Source of the DNA: Candidatus Delongbacteria bacterium
Lineage (GTDB): Bacteria; CAIWAD01
Length of the DNA: 64,000 bases
Reading direction: 5' to 3'
Assembly: GCA_020634015.1 (NCBI GenBank)
Contig: JACKCN010000002.1
Span: 124,001-188,000, forward strand
Shown here: one piece after another, positions 16,204 to 25,208 of the stretch
How the letters are laid out: each line of letters opens with the position of its first letter
Numbering within the stretch: position 1 is the first letter of the stretch
Notes under the pieces: model-generated
Told to the model about the DNA's origin: nothing
The model's input: the letters and a program-made list of their open reading frames with translations, nothing else
Databases searched by the model: none
Translations under genes and position numbers: made by a program

Positions 16204-17462
16204 TCCAGGGGCTCCTGATCGCCTTGATGGCCCTGCTGGGCGTCCCGCTGTTCGTGATCATCGGCTGGATCGCCCTGCTGGCCTTCACCAGCGCCGAGAT
16301 CGACACGGCCGCGCTGATCATCGAACTGTACCGCATGGCCAGCCAGCCCGTGCTGGTGGCGATTCCGCTCTTCACGGTGGCCGGGTTCCTGCTGGCCGAA
16401 TCCGGCTCTCCGGCGCGCATCATCCGTCTCAGCCGGGCCGCGCTCTCCTGGCTGCCAGGTGGACTGGCGGTGGTCAGCCTGATCGCCTGTGCCGTGTTCA
16501 CCGCCTTCACCGGAGCCAGTGGTGTCACGATCATCGCCATGGGCGGCCTGCTCTTTCCGATCCTGATCAAGGAAGGCTACCCGGAACGCTTCACCCTGGG
16601 TCTGATGACCACCAGCGGCAGTCTGGGGCTGCTGTTTCCTCCCAGCCTGCCGATCATTCTGTACGGCCTTGTGTCCGGTGTGTCCATTGACGGACTGTTT
16701 CGCGCGGGGCTGCTGCCCGGACTGCTGATGCTGCTGATCCTGGGGGGCTGGGCGATTCACGTGTCGCGTGGAGCCAACATTCCCCGCCCGGCCTTCAGGC
16801 TCAGTGAACTGCTGGCGGCGTTGCGTGAAGCGATCTGGGAGCTGCCGCTGCCCTTCCTGGTGCTCTGGCTGATCTACGGGGGCATCGTCACTCCCGCCGA
16901 GGCCGCCGCGGTCACCGCGTGTTACGTGCTGCTGGTGGAAGTGCTGGTCTATCGCGACATCCCCGTGCGCAAGTTGCCCGGCATCGTCGGTGAAAGCATG
17001 ACCCTGGTGGGGGCCGTGCTGCTGATTCTGGGTGTGGCGCTGGGCTTCACCAACTACCTGGTGGATGCGGAAGTGCCCCAGAGCCTGCTGGCCTGGATGC
17101 AGGGCTGGATCACCTCGCCCGTGATGTTCCTGATGGTGCTGAACGTCTTCCTGCTGCTGGTCGGTTGTCTGATGGACATCTTCAGCGCGATCATCGTGGT
17201 GGTGCCCCTGATCCTGCCGGTGGCCGAATCCTACGGAGTGGATCCGCTGCACCTTGGGGTCATCTTCCTGGCCAACCTGGAAATCGGCTACATGACTCCG
17301 CCCGTGGGACTGAACCTCTTCATCGCCAGTTTCCGATTCAAGCGCCCCGTGCTGGAGTTGTACCGGGCCAGTTTCGTCTACCTGCTGCTGCTGCTGGTGG
17401 CCCTGATGATCATCACCTGGGTTCCCTGGCTGTCACTCTGGCTTGGATACTGGGGGGCTTGA
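16200..17462 (+). CDS. dctM: TRAP transporter large permease subunit (DctM)
   Basis: 420 residues, highly hydrophobic, with about 11-12 membrane segments. Family hallmarks are IPLFTVAGFLLAESGSPARI, FTAFTGASGVTIIAMGGLLFPIL, GSLGLLFPPSLPIILYG, GIVTPAEAAAVTACYVLLVE and EIGYMTPPVGLNLF. DctM forms the sodium-coupled channel for substrate delivered by DctP. The start overlaps the dctQ stop codon, and the stop codon adjoins the next gene, so the transporter is cotranscribed with the TPR/DUF3108 protein. Confidence 0.9.
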   Translation: MIQGLLIALMALLGVPLFVIIGWIALLAFTSAEIDTAALIIELYRMASQPVLVAIPLFTVAGFLLAESGSPARIIRLSRAALSWLPGGLAVVSLIACAVFTAFTGASGVTIIAMGGLLFPILIKEGYPERFTLGLMTTSGSLGLLFPPSLPIILYGLVSGVSIDGLFRAGLLPGLLMLLILGGWAIHVSRGANIPRPAFRLSELLAALREAIWELPLPFLVLWLIYGGIVTPAEAAAVTACYVLLVEVLVYRDIPVRKLPGIVGESMTLVGAVLLILGVALGFTNYLVDAEVPQSLLAWMQGWITSPVMFLMVLNVFLLLVGCLMDIFSAIIVVVPLILPVAESYGVDPLHLGVIFLANLEIGYMTPPVGLNLFIASFRFKRPVLELYRASFVYLLLLLVALMIITWVPWLSLWLGYWGA

Positions 17463-17463
17463 G

Positions 17464-18996
17464 ATGAGTCACATTCCCGTCCGTCCATTGCGCTCCTGGG
17501 CCACTCTGCTGCTGGTGCTGGGGCTGTGCTCGCTGCTGGCGGCCGATCACGGCCCCCGTCAGCACGCCCTGGATCTCTGGATGACGTACAGGGACGCCGA
17601 CGCCGCGGCGGCCTTCGAGAAGCTGGGCGGAGATCCGATCGCCCGGCTCAATTCCCTCCAGATTCGCGCGATGGCCCTGATTCGCGAGCTGGAAGCCGGG
17701 CCCGACAATGCGCGGGCCATGGCCATTCGCCAGGAGCTGCGCACCATGGGCCGCCAGTGCCAGACAGTGGGCAGCAACGATCGCACGATCCGGTTCCTGG
17801 CCAGCCATCATGGCGGGCGCCTGCTGTTGGCCGCCGGTGACACACTGGCCGCACTGGGCGCTCTGAAGTCCGCGCGCTCGCTGGATCCGGGCAACCAGCA
17901 GAATGGGCGTCTGCTGCTGGTGGCCACGGAAAAGCTGGGCAGCCCGACCGACCTGGAAACCGCGGCTCGGCAGCAGCTCAAGGACCGGCCGGACAATCCC
18001 TGGTGCTGGTGGTTTCTGGGCAAGGCGCTCCAGCGTCAGGGCCGACAGGCCGAGGCACTGGATCAGTGGCGCCAGGGCCTGGAGGTGTTTCCCCTGCGGC
18101 CGATGCTGGAAGCCGCGATCCGCGAAGCGGGCCCGCGTGACCCGGCCCGCAGTCGCGCCTGGCTGGAAACGCTGGCACGACGCTATACCCATGTCTACGA
18201 CGACAGTCTGTTGCACGGATTCGCCCGGGCCCAGGGCGTGGAACACCTGCTGGCCGGCCTGCCCAGCGTCACCTCATTGCGCGAGCGCGAAAACAGGGGA
18301 TTCCCGCAGTTCTTTCCGGTGGGGCGCGAGTGGGAGTACGCCGTGTCCTTCGGCATCATTCCGCTGGGCAGTCTGATCGTGGGTGTGCGTGGCGAGGAAA
18401 CGATTCCCGACAGCGGGGGCCGCAAGGCGATGCGCGTGTACTACAAGATCGACAGCAATCCGATCTACACCTGGCTGATCGACCTGCACGACGAGTACGA
18501 GTCGTTGATTCCCCTGCATTGCCTGCACAGCCTGGAGTTCAACCAGTTCAGCACCGAAGGCAACGACCGCTACGAGAACAAGTACCGCAGCGATTTCCAG
18601 CGGGGCGAGATGTCCATTCGTGGATATCACAAGGCCGGGGATGTGCACATCGAGACCCTGCCCCTGGCCCAGGAGGTCTTTGACGGCCTGTCGCTGCTCT
18701 ATGCGGCACGGCGCCAGGTGCGCGAGAACACCTACGGGCCCGTGCTGACGGTCGTGGATGAGGAAATGCACCGCACCCTGATCGAGCCCGACGGACGCGA
18801 CGAGATCAAATTGGGCAATCGCCGCCAACCGGTGATCATGGTCCACGGACTGGCCGACTACCAGGGCATCGCGGGCCTGACGGGTGAATTCTGGGGCAGC
18901 TTCACCGATGATGCCAAGGCTCTGCCCGTGGAGGCCAAGTTCCAGATCAAGGTCGGGCGCATCTCCTTGAAGCTGAAGGATACGCGTGATCGCTGA
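17464..18996 (+). CDS. Secreted TPR/DUF3108 domain protein
   Basis: 510 residues with an N-terminal hydrophobic leader (WATLLLVLGLCSLLAAD). Residues 30-270 are helical TPR-like repeats (LLLAAGDTLAALGALKSARSLDPGN and WFLGKALQRQGRQAEALDQW). The C-terminal part (about 280-510) matches DUF3108: FPVGREWEYAVSFGIIPLG, MRVYYKIDSNPIYTWLIDLHDEYES, and YRSDFQRGEM. DUF3108 proteins are periplasmic beta-structures of unknown function. It begins one base after dctM ends. The next gene is rfaE2, hinting at a cell-envelope link, but nothing shows a precise role. Confidence 0.65.
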   Translation: MSHIPVRPLRSWATLLLVLGLCSLLAADHGPRQHALDLWMTYRDADAAAAFEKLGGDPIARLNSLQIRAMALIRELEAGPDNARAMAIRQELRTMGRQCQTVGSNDRTIRFLASHHGGRLLLAAGDTLAALGALKSARSLDPGNQQNGRLLLVATEKLGSPTDLETAARQQLKDRPDNPWCWWFLGKALQRQGRQAEALDQWRQGLEVFPLRPMLEAAIREAGPRDPARSRAWLETLARRYTHVYDDSLLHGFARAQGVEHLLAGLPSVTSLRERENRGFPQFFPVGREWEYAVSFGIIPLGSLIVGVRGEETIPDSGGRKAMRVYYKIDSNPIYTWLIDLHDEYESLIPLHCLHSLEFNQFSTEGNDRYENKYRSDFQRGEMSIRGYHKAGDVHIETLPLAQEVFDGLSLLYAARRQVRENTYGPVLTVVDEEMHRTLIEPDGRDEIKLGNRRQPVIMVHGLADYQGIAGLTGEFWGSFTDDAKALPVEAKFQIKVGRISLKLKDTRDR

Positions 18997-19048
18997 ATGA
19001 CCGGCTCCGGAAGGCGGACACGTCACAGGATCGACTCAGGAAAGACCC

Positions 19049-19564
19049 ATGCACAACAAGATCGTCAGCTTGAGCGAGGCCGTGGCCTGGCGCCTTGACC
19101 GCCTGCAGCGCCAGGAACGGGTGGTGTTCACCAACGGGGTATTCGACCTGCTGCATGCGGGCCATGTGGAGTACCTCACCCGGGCTCGTCAACTGGGCGA
19201 TGTGCTGATGGTGGGCCTGAATTCCGATTCCAGCGTCCGGCGCCTGAAGGGCATCTCACGCCCGCTGTCCAATGAGGAAGACCGGGCTCTCGTGCTCTCG
19301 GCCCTCGAGATGGTCGACCGCGTGGTGCTGTTCTCCCAGGACACCCCACGCGAGCTGATTCTGGAGTTGCGCCCGGACATTCTGGTCAAGGGGGCCGACT
19401 ACAGCATTGACACCATCGTGGGTGCCAGCGACGTGATCGCCGCCGGAGGAAAGGTCGAAACCGTGGCCCTGCGGGAGGGACGCAGCAGCAGCGGGCTGAT
19501 CGAACGCATTCTCAGCGGCCAAGGCATCCGATTGCCCGACGATCCAGCCGTCAATCTCCCTTGA
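19049..19564 (+). CDS. rfaE2: D-glycero-beta-D-manno-heptose 1-phosphate adenylyltransferase
   Basis: 171-residue nucleotidyltransferase corresponding to the C-terminal half of HldE; here it is a separate gene. The HxGH motif occurs in FTNGVFDLLHAGHVEYLTRA, followed by VGLNSDSSVRRLKG, RPLSNEEDRALVL, VKGADYS and the C-terminal GRSSSGLIERI. It makes ADP-heptose for lipopolysaccharide inner core. AGGAAAG precedes ATG 19049. The kinase half (HldE-N/RfaE1) is not in the window. Confidence 0.88.
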   Translation: MHNKIVSLSEAVAWRLDRLQRQERVVFTNGVFDLLHAGHVEYLTRARQLGDVLMVGLNSDSSVRRLKGISRPLSNEEDRALVLSALEMVDRVVLFSQDTPRELILELRPDILVKGADYSIDTIVGASDVIAAGGKVETVALREGRSSSGLIERILSGQGIRLPDDPAVNLP

Positions 19565-19702
19565 AATGCTAGCTTGGCGGGCGTTCAATGTTGCCCGCCT
19601 TGCCGCCACCCGGCCAGCTCGCGCCCGGGCACACTCCGGTCCCCATCCGGCTGGCCCTCTCACACCGAGACCCAAGGGCCGAGCCCAGCCCCGAGGTGTT
19701 CC

Positions 19703-21334
19703 ATGCTTCAAGCCTATGCCGTCCCGGTTCCCGTGAATGAAGCCGTGCGCTCGTATGCGCCCGGCAGTCCCGAACGCCGCGCGATCCGACTCAAGCTGGC
19801 CGAGTTGCGCACCAGCACCCCGGACATCCCCCTGTTGATCAATGGAGTCGAAAGGCATACGGACACGCGGCGCAAGGCCGTGATGCCCCACAATCATGCC
19901 CATGTGCTGGCCAATTGCAGCCTGGCCTCGCCGGCCGAGGCCAGCGAAGCCATCGCGGGTGCCATGGCCGCCCTTCCCGCCTGGGCCGCCATGTCCTTCG
20001 AAGACCGGGCCGCCATTTTCCTGCGGGCCGCCGATCTGCTCAGCGGGCCATACCGCGACGAGATCAACGCCGCCACCATGCTCTGCCAGAGCAAGACCGT
20101 GTTCCAGGCCGAAATCGATGCCGCCTGCGAGCTGGCCGATTTCCTGCGTTTCAATGTGTTCTTCGCCCGCCGCATGATGGACGAGCAGCCGATCAGCCCG
20201 GAAGGCATGTGGAATCGCCTTGAGTACCGTGGGCTCGAAGGCTTCGTCTTCGCGATCAGTCCCTTCAACTTCACCTCCATCGGCGGCAACCTGCCCACCA
20301 GCCCGGTGCTGATGGGCTCGGTGGCCATCTGGAAGCCGGCCACCACGGCCATCTACAGCAACTGGGTCTTCATGCGCCTGATGCGCGAGGCGGGACTGCC
20401 CGCCGGTGTGATCCAGTTTCTGCCCTTCGCGGGCGGCACCTGCAGCGATGTGATCCTGGCCCACCCCGACCTGGCCGGCATTCATTTCACCGGTTCCACG
20501 GGCGTGTTCAACAGTTTCTGGAAGACCGTGGGTGCCAACATGGACACCTACCGCAACTATCCTCGCATCGTGGGGGAAACCGGCGGCAAGGACTTCATCT
20601 TCGCCCATTCCAGCAGCCCCGTGAAAGCGCTGGCAACGGCCATGGTACGCGGGGCCTTCGAGTACCAGGGGCAGAAGTGCTCGGCGGCCAGCCGGGCCTA
20701 CATTCCCAGCAGCCTCTGGCCCGCGGTCCGTGACGAGGTGGGTCGCCAGCTCAAGGAAATCCGGATGGGCGACCCCGAAGACTTCGGCAATTTCGTGGCG
20801 GCCGTGATCGACGCCAATGCGTACTCCAGCATCAAGGGCTACATCGATCATGCACGTGACTCCAGTGATGCCGAGATCATCTTCGGAGGACACTGCGACG
20901 ACACGGTGGGCTGGTTCATCGAGCCCACCTTGATCCAGGCTCACACTCCGGACTACCTGAGCATGCGTGAAGAGATCTTCGGGCCGGTCCTCAGTGTGTA
21001 CGTCTACGAAGACGCGGCTTACGAAGAGACGCTGGCGATCGCCGACCGCACCAGCCCCTACGCCCTGACGGGTGCGGTCTTCGGACAGGATCGGCAGGCC
21101 GTGGCACTGGCCGCGCGTGTGCTGCGCAACGCGGCGGGCAACTTCTACATCAACGACAAGCCCACGGGCGCGGTGGTCGGCCAGCAACCCTTCGGCGGAG
21201 CGCGCAAGTCGGGCACCAATGACAAAGCTGGCAGTGCTTACAACCTGATGCGCTGGACCAGCATCCGCACGATCAAGGAAACCTTCTGCGCCGCCGAGCA
21301 TTTCGCCTATCCGTTCCTGTCAAGCGAAGAGTAG
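19703..21334 (+). CDS. pruA: L-glutamate gamma-semialdehyde (1-pyrroline-5-carboxylate) dehydrogenase
   Basis: 543 residues. It oxidises glutamate semialdehyde to glutamate with NAD+, the second step of proline breakdown. It has the aldehyde-dehydrogenase fold with family-specific motifs: FAISPFNFTSIGGNLPTSPVLMG, HFTGSTGVF, catalytic E292 in VGETGGKDF and nucleophile C326 in YQGQKCSAASR, and the C-terminal TGAVVGQQPFGGARKSGTNDKAG. Length and motifs match the stand-alone Group 4 P5CDH; proline dehydrogenase is not adjacent. ATG 19703 is chosen because upstream codons do not resemble the family. A strong terminator follows, so it is probably monocistronic. Confidence 0.92.
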   Translation: MLQAYAVPVPVNEAVRSYAPGSPERRAIRLKLAELRTSTPDIPLLINGVERHTDTRRKAVMPHNHAHVLANCSLASPAEASEAIAGAMAALPAWAAMSFEDRAAIFLRAADLLSGPYRDEINAATMLCQSKTVFQAEIDAACELADFLRFNVFFARRMMDEQPISPEGMWNRLEYRGLEGFVFAISPFNFTSIGGNLPTSPVLMGSVAIWKPATTAIYSNWVFMRLMREAGLPAGVIQFLPFAGGTCSDVILAHPDLAGIHFTGSTGVFNSFWKTVGANMDTYRNYPRIVGETGGKDFIFAHSSSPVKALATAMVRGAFEYQGQKCSAASRAYIPSSLWPAVRDEVGRQLKEIRMGDPEDFGNFVAAVIDANAYSSIKGYIDHARDSSDAEIIFGGHCDDTVGWFIEPTLIQAHTPDYLSMREEIFGPVLSVYVYEDAAYEETLAIADRTSPYALTGAVFGQDRQAVALAARVLRNAAGNFYINDKPTGAVVGQQPFGGARKSGTNDKAGSAYNLMRWTSIRTIKETFCAAEHFAYPFLSSEE

Positions 21335-21370
21335 ACTCTTCGGGGACGCGAACTCAGTTGTGATACCAGA

Positions 21371-21399
21371 AGAGGGGAGCCCGGCTCCCCTCTTTTTTT
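21371..21399 (+). terminator. Intrinsic terminator after pruA
   Basis: A perfect 10-bp stem AGAGGGGAGC/GCTCCCCTCT (21371-21380 with 21384-21393), loop CCG, followed by seven T residues. It lies 36 bases past the pruA stop codon. Confidence 0.9.
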
Positions 21400-21939
21400 G
21401 ATTGCGCTGTTCAATTCCGAAGGATACTGACCGATGATGAACAGTCGGATATTCCGTGGTGTTCGGAATTGGATTCCACACCTAAATCGAAGTTTTGCAA
21501 TACGCGGAAGTTTGGACATTGGCAGCTGTTGACGGCTGGGCATGAATTTTGCCTTGACGTCACCGGCGATCGACGGATGTTCGAATCGCCCCTGTCCGAT
21601 TCGCTGTCCGGCGGACCGGGCGGACCCCGTTCCCAACCTGCTCTTCCCGGATGAGTGCAAACCTGACTGCGCAAGCGGTCCGGGATCTGGCTGTGCTGCG
21701 TGGCAAAGAAGCAGGGTCGACTTGCCGCATTCAATCTGGCTGCTCTGGTTGATCCATCATCTCGGATCTGGCCGGAACGGCCGAAAGAACTGGAGACGCT
21801 TCCGCATCGGATTGGCCTCGGCCCCAGCGGCACTCCTGCGGAGAACTCATCACCACCATTCACCGAATCTGTTTCTGAATCTGATGTGCGGGACTGCCAA
21901 AGCAGCTCCCGGGGGTACAAAACGACTTGGAGGAATTGC
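21400..21939. other. Non-coding gap of about 540 bases before the PPC-module protein gene
   Basis: No convincing gene is seen here; the frame open from 21700 is a 5' extension of the next gene with no family resemblance. The first 150 bases are visibly AT-richer than the surroundings. TTGGAC, TTGACG and TTGACG hexamers near 21510-21565 lack a good -10 at the right distance. A TACAAA near 21917 could be a -10 close to the gene, but its -35 is poor. GGAGG at 21929-21933 is the ribosome site of the next gene. A long regulated 5' leader is possible. Confidence 0.4.
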
Positions 21940-24900
21940 ATGAAGAAGAGTTTAGTGTTGGGGCTGTGTACCGTTCTGGTCGCGGGCTTCGCCCAGGCTG
22001 ACCAGTATGACGACATGGTCACCAAGGGACTGATCACGCCCGAAATTGCCGTGGCAAAGCGTCTTGCGGTCCAGGAAGCCGCTGTCAAGGCACCTGAAGT
22101 GATTGTCACGTCCAAGGCCCTTACCGGCACGGCGACTCCCGTCAAGTCTGCGGATCAGCGCGTTCGTCCTGAAACCACCCGGTCCACCCCTCGGGTTGTG
22201 GGACCCCTGATTGCGCCTGAGCTGATCAGCAATCGTGCGCCCGGCAATCTGAGTGCGGCCGAACTGGAAATCCAGGCACTGAAGTCGATCGGTGCCGAGG
22301 TTCCGGCCTACCTGTACGAGACCGTCAACGCCGAACATGGCATCGTGCCGCAGCGCGACCCTGAAGTCGATCCCTCCCGTCAGGGTGGCGACGACATCGC
22401 TGCCGCAGTGGTCATTCCGTCGTTGCCTTACAGCAACTCCGGCACCACCGTCGGATATACCAACGACTATGATTCCGAATGCCCCTACACGGGCAGCACC
22501 TCTCCGGACGTGGTGTATTCCTTCACCCCCGGCGCGAATGTGACGGTGGATCTGACTCTCTGCGCCGGAGCCACCAATTACGATTCGAAACTGTACGTCT
22601 TCGCTGATTCGCCGGCCACCGTGGTGGCGTGCAACGACGACGCATGTTCGTCTCCTGCATTCGCCAGCTACGTGAGCCAGCTGGTCGGGGTCAACCTGAC
22701 CGCGGGAACCACCTATTACATCGTGGTCGACGGCTATGGCGGACAGTCGGGCAGCTACTTCCTGGACATCACTGAAGGCGCTCCGCCCTGTGTCGATCCC
22801 GGTTGCCCTGCCGGGTACACCGTCGCCGAGCTGGAAGGTGCCTGCGATGACACCAACGGCGGTTGCAATGCCGCCGTGCCGGCCTACGAGTCGCTGGGCT
22901 TCGGCGATGCCGTCTGCGGCACCACCTGGGCCGATGTCAACCGTGACACCGACTGGTACGAAGTATTGCTGCCCGAGGATGGCATCATCGATATCACCTT
23001 GGCTGCGGGTTGCGTGCCGATGAACGCCTATGTTCTCAACACGGACTGCGATGCCCTGACGGTTCTTGGTTCCGCCGTGGCCCTTCCGAATGGCACGGGA
23101 ACCGGTGTGAGCGAGTGCCTGCCTGCCGGCCAGTACTATGTGTTCGCCGGCCCCGGCGACGCCGTTGGCGGCATCTTCACCGGCTTCCCCTGTGATGCCA
23201 TGAACCCCTGGCACTATGGTATCGAAGTCAATTACACGCCCTGCGAGTATGCTCCTCCCTGTGATACCTTCGTGAACAGCCCGATCGACCCCTTCACGGG
23301 CGTGAGCCTGACGGGCGTGAGCACTGTGGGTGCCCCCGACATTCTGGACCTGGGCAACGGCCAGGTCGGCTACAACTTCACCGCCGCCGACTGGTTCACC
23401 CTGGACGTGAACACCTGCCTGGCTGGTACCGCTTTCGACACCGATTCCTACCTGTTCTACGGCGACCCCTGCACCGACGGTGTGGCTGTGCTGTACAATG
23501 ACGGTTCCTGCGAGCTGACCGCCTTCGCCACCAACTTCGTGAGCGAGTGCCTGCCCGGTGGAAACTACACCCTGGTGATCGGTGGTTTCAGTTCGGGCGA
23601 CGAAGGACTCTTCGACATCGACATCAACGCCGCCCTGTGCAGCTGCGCTCCCGTGGAATGCGTGGGAACCAGCGAGATGGAGCCCAACGACGGCTGTCCT
23701 GATGTCAACGGTGCCGAGTGCGGGACCACCTATTGTGGAACGGTCAGCGCCACCTATGATGTCAACGAGACCCTTGTCTACGACGTCGACTTCTATGAAC
23801 TGATTCTGGGCACCTCGTCGATCCTTGACATCACGGCCAACGCCGATGGCGCCGACCTGCTGCTGTCCTTCCTGAGTGGCGACTGCACCACCATCACGGA
23901 CCAGGCCAATGTTACCGGCTACTGTGGCAGCGAGAGCCTGACCACCGATTGCCTGCCCGCTGGCGTGTACTACGTGGCTGTCAGTGCTCTGGGTTATTGG
24001 GTGGATACCACGGGCAACTACAGCCTGAACGTGACCTGCACTCCCTGCGAGATCATCGATCCCTGCACCAACGTCACCGACCTGACCCTGCCGGTGGTCG
24101 ATCTGCTGGGCAGCACCGTGGACTCGGGGAACCTCTTCGGCAACGCCGCCAATGATGTGATCTACAGCTTCACGGCCGACACCGACTGCGATGTGATCGT
24201 GTCCCTGTGCGGCAGCTCCTATGACACCTATCTGCGTGCCTACGACACCACCAGCCCCTGTGACGGCGGAGTCGAGTTCACCTGCAACGACGACGCCTGC
24301 GGTCTGCAGTCCGAGCTGACCTTCCCGGTCGTCAGCGGTACCACCTACTTCGTGCTGGTGGAAGGCTTCAGCAGCAACAACGGCGACTACATCCTGAACA
24401 TCGCCTGCGCGGCCCCGCCCGTGGATCCCTGCGATCCCATCCTGGGCCTGAGCATTCCCGCGGTGGATGTGATGGGCAGCACCTCGAACACGGCCGACAT
24501 CTATGGTGGTCTGGCCAATGAGGTGGTGTACGAGTTCGTGGCTCCCTACAGCTGCGACCTGAACGTCAGCCTGTGCGGCAGCAGCTTCGACACCTACCTG
24601 TACGTGTTCGAAGGTACCAGCCCCTGCGATGGTGGCACGGACTTCGCCTTCAACGACGATTTCTGCGGCCTGCAGTCCGAGCTCACCTTCCCGATGGTGG
24701 GCGGCACGACCTATTACATCGTCGTTTCCGGTTTCAGCTCGAACAATGGCGATTTCATCCTGAACGCCTCCTGCCCGGTTCTGCCCTGCGACCCGGTCAC
24801 CGACCTGTCGGTGATCAAGCAGGGTGGCAACGTGATCCTGAACTGGACGCCGGTCGCCGGTGCCACCGAGTACAAGATCTACGAGTCGGCTGACGCCTAC

Positions 24901-24999
24901 ACTCTGGGAACCCTGATTGACACCATTCCCGGCACGAGCGCCGGTTATGTGATCAGCGGCCCCAAGAAGTTCTACACCGTGGTCGTGGTCTGTCCCTAG
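21940..24999 (+). CDS. Large secreted protein of tandem PPC-like domains with C-terminal FN3-like domain
   Basis: 1019 residues with a signal peptide (MKKSLVLGLCTVLVAGFAQA). After a spacer to about residue 155, six beta-sandwich modules follow (about 156-285, 290-430, 440-570, 575-705, 707-828 and 829-950). Each has the pre-peptidase C-terminal (PPC) features: YSFT..., DTYLYVF, ND.C and GTTYYIVV.G. Cysteines are frequent and probably form disulfides. The last 70 residues (VILNWTPVAGATEYKIYES...FYTVVVV) look like a fibronectin type III domain; I see no type IX sorting domain. Modules 5 and 6 are a recent duplication. No catalytic domain is visible, so a structural or adhesive surface role is likely. 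ATG 21940 has GGAGG 6 bases before it. Confidence 0.75.
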   Translation: MKKSLVLGLCTVLVAGFAQADQYDDMVTKGLITPEIAVAKRLAVQEAAVKAPEVIVTSKALTGTATPVKSADQRVRPETTRSTPRVVGPLIAPELISNRAPGNLSAAELEIQALKSIGAEVPAYLYETVNAEHGIVPQRDPEVDPSRQGGDDIAAAVVIPSLPYSNSGTTVGYTNDYDSECPYTGSTSPDVVYSFTPGANVTVDLTLCAGATNYDSKLYVFADSPATVVACNDDACSSPAFASYVSQLVGVNLTAGTTYYIVVDGYGGQSGSYFLDITEGAPPCVDPGCPAGYTVAELEGACDDTNGGCNAAVPAYESLGFGDAVCGTTWADVNRDTDWYEVLLPEDGIIDITLAAGCVPMNAYVLNTDCDALTVLGSAVALPNGTGTGVSECLPAGQYYVFAGPGDAVGGIFTGFPCDAMNPWHYGIEVNYTPCEYAPPCDTFVNSPIDPFTGVSLTGVSTVGAPDILDLGNGQVGYNFTAADWFTLDVNTCLAGTAFDTDSYLFYGDPCTDGVAVLYNDGSCELTAFATNFVSECLPGGNYTLVIGGFSSGDEGLFDIDINAALCSCAPVECVGTSEMEPNDGCPDVNGAECGTTYCGTVSATYDVNETLVYDVDFYELILGTSSILDITANADGADLLLSFLSGDCTTITDQANVTGYCGSESLTTDCLPAGVYYVAVSALGYWVDTTGNYSLNVTCTPCEIIDPCTNVTDLTLPVVDLLGSTVDSGNLFGNAANDVIYSFTADTDCDVIVSLCGSSYDTYLRAYDTTSPCDGGVEFTCNDDACGLQSELTFPVVSGTTYFVLVEGFSSNNGDYILNIACAAPPVDPCDPILGLSIPAVDVMGSTSNTADIYGGLANEVVYEFVAPYSCDLNVSLCGSSFDTYLYVFEGTSPCDGGTDFAFNDDFCGLQSELTFPMVGGTTYYIVVSGFSSNNGDFILNASCPVLPCDPVTDLSVIKQGGNVILNWTPVAGATEYKIYESADAYTLGTLIDTIPGTSAGYVISGPKKFYTVVVVCP
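24058..24789 (+). repeat. Tandem 366-bp duplication inside the PPC-module gene
   Basis: Two in-frame units of 366 bases (24058-24423 and 24424-24789), each 122 codons, encode the fifth and sixth modules. They share long identical protein stretches (VSLCGSS.DTYL, CGLQSELTFP, GFSSNNGD.ILN) and similar nucleotides, so this is an internal gene duplication rather than two old modules. Confidence 0.85.
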
Positions 25000-25050
25000 T
25001 CCCGACCTGATGGTCGAACCGGATTCGGTTCCGGTCCGATTCTGATTGCG

Positions 25051-25088
25051 ACCCCCCGTTCTCTCCGGAGAGCGGGGGGTCCGTTTTG
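25051..25088 (+). terminator. Intrinsic terminator after the PPC-module gene
   Basis: Stem ACCCCCCG/CGGGGGGT (25051-25058 with 25073-25080), extended by CTCT/AGAG around a CCGG loop with a two-base bulge, followed by CCGTTTTGTT. It lies about 50 bases past the stop codon. Confidence 0.8.
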
Positions 25089-25208
25089 TTGTACACACCG
25101 CGCAGGTCGGATCTGATCTGTCCAGTATGCCTGACAGCCACCGGGAAAACTGCGGGATCCTGGTGATCACCTGCTGCGTGTTGGGCCGAGAGTGCGGATC
25201 TTGGCGTC

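Noticed and set aside
14598..17252. Long antisense open frame opposite the TRAP genes
   Set aside because: His/Gln-rich shadow translation without any domain, while the sense strand encodes recognisable DctP, DctQ and DctM.
21700..21939. 80-codon N-terminal extension of the PPC-module protein
   Set aside because: ATG 21940 has GGAGG and a perfect signal peptide; the extension has no family resemblance and would bury that signal.
22000..25170. Very long antisense open frame opposite the PPC-module gene
   Set aside because: Shadow frame of a GC-rich gene with regular codon bias; low-complexity composition and no domain.
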